This document shows positions 55,339-64,000 of a DNA stretch of 64,000 nt, piece after piece; position 1 is the stretch's first letter; each line of letters starts with the position of its first letter. The DNA comes from Trichosphaerium sp. ATCC 40318. Lineage: Eukaryota > Discosea > Flabellinia > Trichosidae. The notes beneath the pieces are model-generated. The model did not search any database. It saw nothing but the letters and a program-made list of their open reading frames with translations, and was not told the origin of the DNA. Both the position numbers and the translations under genes were made by a program. The stretch spans positions 248,001 through 312,000 of the forward strand of contig JALMLS010000577.1 in assembly GCA_038496445.1 (NCBI GenBank), in the 5' to 3' direction.

Positions 55339-57094
55339 TTGAGCGCCTCCTTTAGACCTATTCTTCCCAACGATTGGCTTAAAGATCGCAATGAACAGGA
55401 TATACGTATAAGAAGTTCATTGCACAAGGTTGCATGGACTAGACGTCGTAAACGGAGGTGGTGGAAAACTGAAGATGCTAAAAAAAAGGGATCAAACAAC
55501 AAAGTGCGTGTTATTTTTAACACTTAAATTATTTACTGCACGTGATATTTGATTTCTTGTTTTACCATTATAAAGCTTCTAAATTGATAACAGCAGTTAC
55601 ACGTGGCGAAAAAGCAGAAACAAGAGCAATCAGAGCAAAAAAACGTGACAAGTTCAGAAAGTGAAGTAGTTTGTGTTTATGCACCGTATCACATCACCTC
55701 AGACCCAAGAATCAATGCAATACATCATAAAACTGAACCAGATATTATAAAAGTAGAAGACAAAAGTACCGAGAATGACCCTGAATCAGATAATCTACAA
55801 AAAGTCTACGAAGGCATAATTGCAATGAAGAATATAAAAATATCAAAAAAAGACAGACAATTGGCTCAAACTCAGTTATCAGCGTCTAAAAAAACCTTAC
55901 AACGTATGAGAAACCGTAATAACCAAGCAATGCATGAGTTGAAGAGGGAGTTAAAGTGCCAGATAAAGAGTATTGAAGTTGACTTGGAATCACAAATTAC
56001 TTTAACAAGACATAGATGTTTAAGTACTTTTGATAGGCTTGAACGTCTCTTGTCAAACAAAATTGCACGTGAACGTAACCAAGCATTCTCTAAGATACGT
56101 GAACTGAGGACATTGGTGAAGCAGAGGCAGGAAGCACTAAAAGCTAAAGAAGCCTCTCTAGCACCTCTTCAACCAATAAGTACAGTGACAAGGAAGAACG
56201 TGCCAGATAGTCCGTTTCATTCTCATGATGTACGCTCGAATATTGTTCTGATTGGATTATCTAACTAACTGCTACAGGGTACTCATAATATGACGTCGTC
56301 ATTGCCAACAATGGAACCAAATCGAGCAATCTTTATGACAAAACAAGCAAATAGACCTGCCGTAGCAAGACAACGTTTACCGCCTATTCAAGCACCACGT
56401 GTATCAATAAGTACTAACCAGGCTTTATCTAATGTGCAACAAGACTTACCACGTATAAATGGACCAACAAAGAGTAGTATTCCTCCTCAAAGGTACGACC
56501 TAAATGGAAGGTCGGAAGTAAGGTTTTCTCACTTTTTTCTTAAGGTACATTCCTTTCTCTAATTTTCAACACGGCAATAAACAGGCACCTGAAACTATAA
56601 CATCTCCAAAGACAACGAATAACACGTCTTTGATACAACAGCAACATAATCAGACAACAAATGCTTCCAACCAAAGACATATTGGCGTTAAATACTCAAG
56701 TGTTCTTGGACCTACAGTTGATAATAATGCGGTTAAGTTCACTTCAAGAATTTCAGATCAGAATCACTTCAACACGTTACCTGATGATAAAACATCACTT
56801 GCTCGATCAGTTACACCTAATACATCGTTTAATTCGCGTCCACATGTTGAACAAAGATCATCGATGCCATCTACAACGACTTTTGAAGCAACAAACCGAT
56901 TTGTTATACAACAATATAATCCTGAAGTACCGCTTAATGGTGCTGATTTAATGGATACTACAGAGGATCTACCATTACCTGATGACTTGACAGAGTTGTC
57001 ATTACCTTTGCCTATACCAGAGATGCTTAATATGCCTTCTGAAGGGATATGGGAAGAAGAGACAGTATTAGAAGGATCTGTTGCGAAACAATAG
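55339..57094 (+). CDS. coiled-coil protein, probably nuclear (start unresolved)
   Basis: An in-phase chain: an exon within about 55339-55500 (basic, TRRRKRRWWKTEDAKKKG, NLS-like), a long exon from about 55594 to 56235, then 56269 to about 56518 and 56585-57094 (TAG). No ATG exists in frame in the first exon, so a further 5' exon is needed; the spacing to the divergent NELF-B start is short. The middle is a long charged helix (RELKCQIKSIEVDLESQITL to REALKAKEASLAPLQ), a likely coiled coil. The rest is Asn/Gln/Thr/Pro-rich and probably disordered. It ends in an acidic-hydrophobic stretch (LPLPDDLTELSLPLPIPEML) of the kind found in transactivation regions. No family recognised. One proposed intron (56236-56268, 33 nt) is very short. 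Confidence 0.55.
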
Positions 57095-57668
57095 GTTTTT
57101 GAGATTGCGTCTTCTTCTTTGGTGCCCTCATAAGAGCTATGATGCTTTTTTTAACGAACACTATGCTTGGATTTATTAGCGTGTCGTAAATAATTGTACA
57201 ATTTTAATGTAATGGTTCGGTATTCATTTCTTTCTTCATGTTAATTTTAGAAGTAATTGTATGAACAAATCATGGAAGAATGTTATTTATTTGCCCACGT
57301 TATTGTCTGCTGCCAGGTATATTTCTAATGGTAAGTGCCACTAACGTTGCAGTAATGAACTACCTATTTTTGAGAACCCATAGAGCAACTATATACAGTA
57401 AAGTCGTTAAATGTCACAGTACAGAAGGCGGAAAAAGGATCACGTGAGAGAGCAGAATAACTCCCGTAGGTGGTTACAACTGCGGTTGTTTAGGTAGTGC
57501 AGGTCTTGATGAAATGATAGCGTCTGAATTGAAGTTTAAATACAACAAAGTGTCGTGTCACAATTCTCAACAAGTCGCTTGGAGAAAAATAAATTAGAAA
57601 AAACAGGCAATGTTTGGTTTTTAAGTTTTTTATTAGAGTATTTAGAAATACAACCAAAGGGTGGGCAC
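57095..57668. other. intergenic between convergent genes
   Basis: 574 nt holding the 3' ends of the coiled-coil gene (+) and actin 2 (-). One CACGTG lies near 57440. AT-rich, nothing else seen. Confidence 0.5.
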
Positions 57669-59119
<1,451 letters not shown>

Positions 59120-59772
59120 GATTAGTGTTTTGGTGGTGTTGTTTCTTTTGCTGAGAGCAGAAAGTTGTGTTTTGGACTCACGTGAGAGAATTGGGAATTT
59201 CTCAAATTTCTGAATAATACTCGAACCTGGTTGATTTTTAGCAAAAGTCGCGTAATACGCGCTTAGTTTCGCTCCGTTTTGCGGTACTTTAGCGACACTA
59301 TCATCTCTAGCAATGATATAATCATATACTAGAACAACTAACGATTTTGAGTGTCACGAAAAGCTTTGTGTAAGAAACCGTCATGAACCTTAAGAACTCC
59401 GCTACAGCGCTGCCTTGAAGCGCTTTGTAAAGTTTACAGTGCGTCACCAAGAACTCAGAAACTATCTCGCAGGTATTGAATACTTCAGGTACGCCTCTGA
59501 CCGTTTACAACTTTGTAGTCACGTGACGCTTTAAAACAAGAAAATATAACCTCAAGTGTCTTTGGGAAGTTCAGAATTTTTATTTTTGACAGGCAGGTAG
59601 TAACGCTTGCTTCGCTCGCTAAAGAGGCAGCGCTGCGTCTCAACTGCTCTGGTTTTTTGAAAAACCGTTACTAGTTTGTTTAAAAGTTAGGCAACAACAG
59701 CGCTTATTTTCTGCTCTTAATCGCACAACGAAGTAAAGAAAAGCATAGTGATGGGAAACTAAAAAAGTGTTG
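59120..59772. other. upstream region of actin 2 and 3' flank of GT13 gene
   Basis: 653 nt without coding potential. It contains the conserved actin upstream block and CACGTG palindromes near 59181 and 59521. Confidence 0.5.
59189..59238 (-). promoter_or_regulatory. conserved actin upstream block (copy 2)
   Basis: Read on the minus strand, AAAATCAACCAGGTTCGAGT then ATTATTCAGAAATTTGAGAA and ATTCCCAATT match the block at 28160-28213 upstream of actin 1 almost base for base. It ends 70 nt before the ATG. Introns nearby are not conserved between the copies, so selection on this block is likely. Confidence 0.7.
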
Positions 59773-62132
59773 CTAAATCCGTTTTATTTCACAGGGACAA
59801 ACCCTTCGCCTGTCTATCTCAACTGCATCGCAGTTCGAGTACTTCTCACAGTCGAGAGTTGTATACTCTTCAACACCATTTACTAACTTCACAAGAGGAT
59901 ACGTCAGTTTGACGTTGTGTTCCTTCTGATCTGCGCTGAGCGTTGTGGCGTTTTTAACTTCTCTAAGATATCTGTTCAAGTAGATAAAATAATCACGTTG
60001 GCACTTTGTTCCTAGTTTGCTACAAGTATCACTGCAAGACTCTGCATTTTCTCCTGTAGTGGCTCTATAATGGTTTCCTTGTATGATTGGTACAGCATCC
60101 AAAGAGCACTTGGTTAAAGAGTGAGACATCTTCGGAACTTTTTTAGTTGTGCGTACATTTGGCTTCTTTCTCCAAGCTGCACTGCTACCGCTTTTCCTTA
60201 GTTCCAGGCTTACGAAAGGTGAGTATTTAGCCAATATAATCAAGGTGTTTGTGCCAATTCTGAATATCAGAACGCCCTGTTTGAGTGCTGAATTTAGTAA
60301 CAAGATAAAAAAAAAGTATGAAACACCTTGTATTCACCTCTTTGAATGCCTCCAGGGCCTATAACCCACGTCCTAAACGGTGCGATCTACACTCTTTAGA
60401 ATTTTTATAAACGATAACCACTAACAGCCTTTCTCCACGATCTATCACCTAAGTGTTCCGCCCAGAAGTAAAAAACCAAAGTAGCATCTAAACAATTTTG
60501 GTCATAAGAAACAAGTTAAAAAAAACTTTTGTACGCACGTGCATAGCATTCTAGTTCATTTGTTGATCTTATTTGTTTTGCACTCTTTATAAGATTTATA
60601 TAGTCTTCGTCTGACGTAAGTTCATATGTCACGTGTGGGTCCGTATTTATCCTAAAAATTAAAATTATTCCAAAAATGCAAGAACAAAACCCTTCTTTGA
60701 TGTTTAGTCACGTACATGAGGTTATCAAAACTTAGAAGTTGGCTGTATGGATCTACTGATAAAGAGTCGTTTCCACTACCCAAATGAAACGTTCTGGGCA
60801 CCTCTGGTTGAATACAGTACAATTCTAGTTTTCATTATTTCAGTTGTTAAATTCTTCTTTTGTTTTTCTTTTGTTACCTTTCTTTCGTCTTATTTTGGCA
60901 AAATGCATTGCAACGTGATAATCCCAAGGCTGATTTCTATCTTATAAATATCGACATGAGGAAAAGAAGAAACACAAACAACAGAAGAAGGAATAAATTT
61001 TTGTTTTAATTCAAAAGAATGTATAACTTACGAATTATGTGGTATTTCAAGCCAGTCTTTTGAACGTACTATCCATCCATATCCTCCAAAATGACTTACT
61101 CTACAGTTTACTATTAACAAAACAAGTGATACTTGTATATAAATATCACAACGTGCTTATTTATACGACTAGTGCTTCGACTTAAACCTCTTAAATCAAA
61201 TGTCAAAACATTGAACAAAAAAAGTTTAACCAGCACCTGAATCCGTGATCATTCCAACTTGTACCACACCTAAGGGTTTTGAGAAAATTGTCTAAATATT
61301 GACTTGATTAAAGAGAATGGTTACCATATTGTATCATCGTTTTCCATCAAATCCTTAATATACGTCATGTATCTTACGAAATCAGGTGCTATCAAAATAT
61401 CCTCATCAATCGCTATAACATATTTCGTCTTTGTAGCGTTTATCATTGTGTTAGTTGCACACCTATCGTCAACCTTAATAATCAAAACAAACAAAGGATT
61501 ACCACAAGTTCAGTACCAATACTTTTCGGTGAGATACAGATGATCTCCGCCACCTTGCTTTGCTCTAAGATTAGCGCATTCAAGTCTAAAAAACTTGTAA
61601 AAATTCTTATCCGGTTTGGGCTGTCACTTGGATAGTGGTGAGCGTTTTGTACCTGTCTATAACATGTGCGCCTTCCCGTTCTAGGAAGGCTTTTGTTGTA
61701 GCGTTTCTAGAGTCGTCAAAGTAGTATACAAGGTGTGGGGGTTGTCCTTGTTTCTTTAGCGCTGTGTACATTCTAATTAAATGATAATAGCTAGGTCACG
61801 TGTCATTTTATTAGTTAACAACTTAAAAAGTAAATACCGTAGTCCCATGATTAGTATTGGCGTGTTATACGTGTTATTAGATTGTTTATCACTCCTTACG
61901 CGTGAATCATCGCTTATTACACGTGTTGGCTCTTGATTTAGGGCTACAGGCACTGAATGAGTCTCACAAGGTTGAAACTCAAGATTGTCTTGTGTAGCGA
62001 TCAATCGTTGGTGTTGTAGAGTTATAATAACCGTGAATACAAATAATGCTGGCTAATGTTGTTTTAATCTGTTGGCTATGATTTTTATGAGGTTACCAGC
62101 CAATAATCTCGTATGATACGAGGATGTATCAT
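59773..62132 (-). CDS. GT13-family (GnT-I/POMGnT1-like) GlcNAc-transferase, type II membrane protein
   Basis: Thirteen exons (transcription order): 62132-62097, 62052-61838, 61772-61653, 61585-61523, 61462-61325, 61269-61237, 61100-61032, 60936-60878, 60803-60716, 60651-60539, 60448-60426, 60386-60338, 60287-59773; 506 residues. A short cytosolic tail MIHPRIIRDYWL precedes a signal anchor (PALFVFTVIITL), giving Golgi type II topology. Catalytic landmarks in GT13 order: TPILIMGLR, YVIAIDEDILIAPDFVRY (metal-binding acidic motif in place of EDD), CGTSWNDHGF, HFGGYGWIVRSKDWLE, PWDYHVAMHFAKIRR, VPRTFHLGS. The family adds GlcNAc to N-glycan cores or to O-mannose. The last exon adds a Cys-rich module (ESCSDTCSKLGTKCQRDYF to CDAVEIDRRRVCPCE) resembling the end of some other Golgi GlcNAc-transferases. 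The 23-nt exon 11 is the least certain. Confidence 0.85.
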
Positions 62133-62974
62133 TGGGTTGCGAACCACGTGATTTTATTTTCAAACTTGACACTGGCTCTGTCTCGTTAAGTTGTTATTCT
62201 TAGGGTGATCAATACACGCTGTCGCCTATTGTACTGAGCGGTGATTGGGCTTATTTTAGTCAGAGAAGCGCTTTGTGGTTGTTGCTGTCTTAAATGAAAA
62301 GGTAGCCTGCTAATACTCATCCCACGCTTTAATGGCCTCCAAGAGGTTGATGGACGATGAAAGATTACTCCCTTACCGTTGCTTGTTCGTTCCTGAGCTA
62401 GAGTGCTTCTTATCGCTGTCCATTTTTGCAGAATCAATGCAACATGGGATATAGTTTTCAGATTGCACGTTTACATTGTGGCACGATACTTCTTTAGATG
62501 GCAAGAGTGATAACCTATTGTTGATTGATGATGTCCATTACGTGTAAGAATCGATCAATGATAACATTCCGCGCTTCAATCATGCGAGTGGGAACACTGT
62601 AGTACATATGAAAAGTGATATAACTGATCAACTACAATTTTCGATTAAAATTCAGATAACTCCCTTCTAGGCGCTTTAAACCAACGTATCCATGATTAAT
62701 AAGCGTTTTCCGAGCAATTGAAGTCTATTGTCCAAAAGTGGAATTCTGTACTTTGTTATTTTCTGACAATACAACAAAGGTTTGGAAATTCTCAGTCTTG
62801 GCTCTTTCAAGGCGTGTATATGTGATTGTTGTATTGTTGAGTGATATCAATTATTAAAAACGCATTGTCTGTGCCCCTTTTTTAATATTTCACTCAGCTA
62901 TCACTCAGCGGTTGAAACCATTCATTTATTTAAGATACAACAAGCACAACAACAACTCTCCAAACAAATAAACA
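62133..62974. other. intergenic between divergent genes
   Basis: 842 nt between the GT13 start (-) and the zinc-finger start (+). One CACGTG lies near 62144. The minus ORF 62186-62437 (83 codons, no motif) is not supported. Confidence 0.5.
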
Positions 62975-63972
62975 ATGGAAACCGTACAACAAGCAACCAA
63001 CAAAACTTTTCAACTTGGAAGAGGAGTATGGAATGTGCCAATGTGTAAGCTTCTCCAACTGTACAAGAACTTGTTCTTGTGCGAAGATAAGGTACAGTAC
63101 AAAGCATTCAAACAGTATGCGAGCGTTCATTGTCTAATGTTTTGTTAGCTCCAATTTTCAATCTGCAAAGAGACAAAGTCTTTATATCTCGTATGGCCTC
63201 AACCTGGATCTCCTGTCGGCGGACCTGTCAGAGTGGGCAAACATGTGAGCATTGAAAAAGCAATAAACGAGAATAACAAAGGTACGTTAATCATGACAAC
63301 ATTTATATCGTACAATGGTACTTATTTTGTTTTGTTTTAGGCCTTTTCTATGTCAACGCTTTCGAAACAAAGTTCACTCTTCAAACGCTTTACTACATTG
63401 GTATGAGAGGTGAAAGACCTCCTATTGGAACACTTCTCGTATCTATCAAGGGCGATCCGAGTTGTATCAATCATGTCGAACCAGCAACACCAAAACAAAA
63501 AGTGGCTTCTTCACTATGTCGTATTACCACATGTAACGGCACAAATGGGTATGGAGATATCAAGAAGTTGTGTGTATGTAGAAGACCAAAACACCATTGT
63601 CAACCAATACACACAGTAGACAATATGCGTGTAAAGTCAAGTGAGAAAAAAGCACACAAAGCGTTCTTGATCTCTCAAAAGAAACACGTGTACCTCGATC
63701 CAAAATACATCGATAATGTGCTCATCAAATATTTGGATGGAGACAAAAATGCAAGTTTACACAGAAACTTCTCATTCAGATGTCCTCATTGCCTTGAAAA
63801 GTCGTTCACATATGATGAATTGATGAAACACACTAATGATTCTCATGACTATCGTCAAATGATCAAGAATGTGCCTCAACTCATTCCAGGACCTGGCGGA
63901 AATCCAGGTGTATGGATTGACAATCCTTGGTGGGAGAAAGCACATTATGATTGGACCCAATTCTGCATGTAA
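62975..63972 (+). CDS. C2H2 zinc-finger protein
   Basis: Exons 62975-63091, 63149-63281, 63341-63972; 293 residues, from ATG 62975 to TAA 63970-63972. The N-terminal half (GRGVWNVPMCKLLQLYKNLF, LYLVWPQPGSPVGGPVRVGK, FETKFTLQTLYYIGMRGERP) is not a family I know. It looks globular and has Cys/His pairs (SSLCRITTCNG, CVCRRPKHHC) that may bind a second zinc. Near the C terminus FRCPHCLEKSFTYDELMKHTNDSH is a clear C2H2 finger (CxxC, 12 residues, HxxxxxH). A lone finger may bind nucleic acid or protein. The protein ends GVWIDNPWWEKAHYDWTQF. Confidence 0.8.
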
Positions 63973-64000
63973 CTCTAGAAACGTCTTGTAATTAAAGCCA

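Noticed and set aside
62186-62437. Minus-strand 83-codon ORF next to the GT13 start
   Set aside because: Basic and low-information, upstream of the real start of the GT13 gene, with no splice route joining them.

Overview
The window is nuclear DNA of an intron-rich, gene-dense, free-living protist, most likely an amoebozoan. The two actins read like Physarum, Dictyostelium and Acanthamoeba actin. Also typical are a class C GPCR, RGS, VPS9, SUN and NELF-B proteins, and an F-box/MORN gene of the type common in amoeba-infecting giant viruses. Coding is standard code. I resolved about 160 introns by hand. Most are 39-82 nt, about half start GTAC (often GTACG) rather than GTAAG, and nearly all end in AG. 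The ORFs of the window are therefore mostly exons, and I joined them using reading phase and domain continuity. The species itself is an inference. 

Layout. 1-5520 (+): 3' part of a huge Lys/Gly/Ser/Asp repeat protein with a PH domain near its end. 5685-6522 (+): AlkB-type DNA repair dioxygenase. 7130-8411: non-autonomous hAT transposon with TIRs and an 8-bp target duplication. 8479-10176 (+): intronless F-box/MORN-like repeat gene. 10365-12020 (-): small secreted hypothetical protein and a BMT5-like rRNA methyltransferase. 12336-15178 (-): reprolysin-like metalloprotease with signal peptide and C-terminal membrane anchor. 15323-16750 (-): OGG1, divergent from a pseudokinase (16955-17782, +). 

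18179-27643 holds the two most unusual genes, divergent over a 232-nt spacer. One is a 26-exon RGS-RGS-FSP1(AIFM2)-NmrA fusion (-). The other is a 23-exon dynamin-like GTPase-zinc motif-VPS9 fusion (+). Then come actin (28268-29738, +), RPP30 (29895-31140, -), a beta-helix class C GPCR (32495-37517, +) and a SUN-domain protein (38053-40717, -). 

43450-50000 (-) carries two tandem paralogues joining ankyrin repeats, an F-box and a degenerate Ras-like GTPase. Then follow a secreted Cys-rich protein (50675-51833, -), NELF-B (52561-55260, -), a coiled-coil nuclear-type protein (about 55339-57094, +), a second actin (57669-59119, -), a GT13-type Golgi GlcNAc-transferase (59773-62132, -) and a C2H2 zinc-finger protein (62975-63972, +). 

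Shared themes are G-protein signalling (class C GPCR, RGS fusion, Ras-like and dynamin-like GTPases, Rab5-type GEF), DNA repair (AlkB, OGG1), RNA biology (RPP30, BMT5, NELF-B) and cytoskeleton/nuclear envelope (actins, SUN). No tRNA, complete rRNA, CRISPR array or bacterial-type operon was seen.
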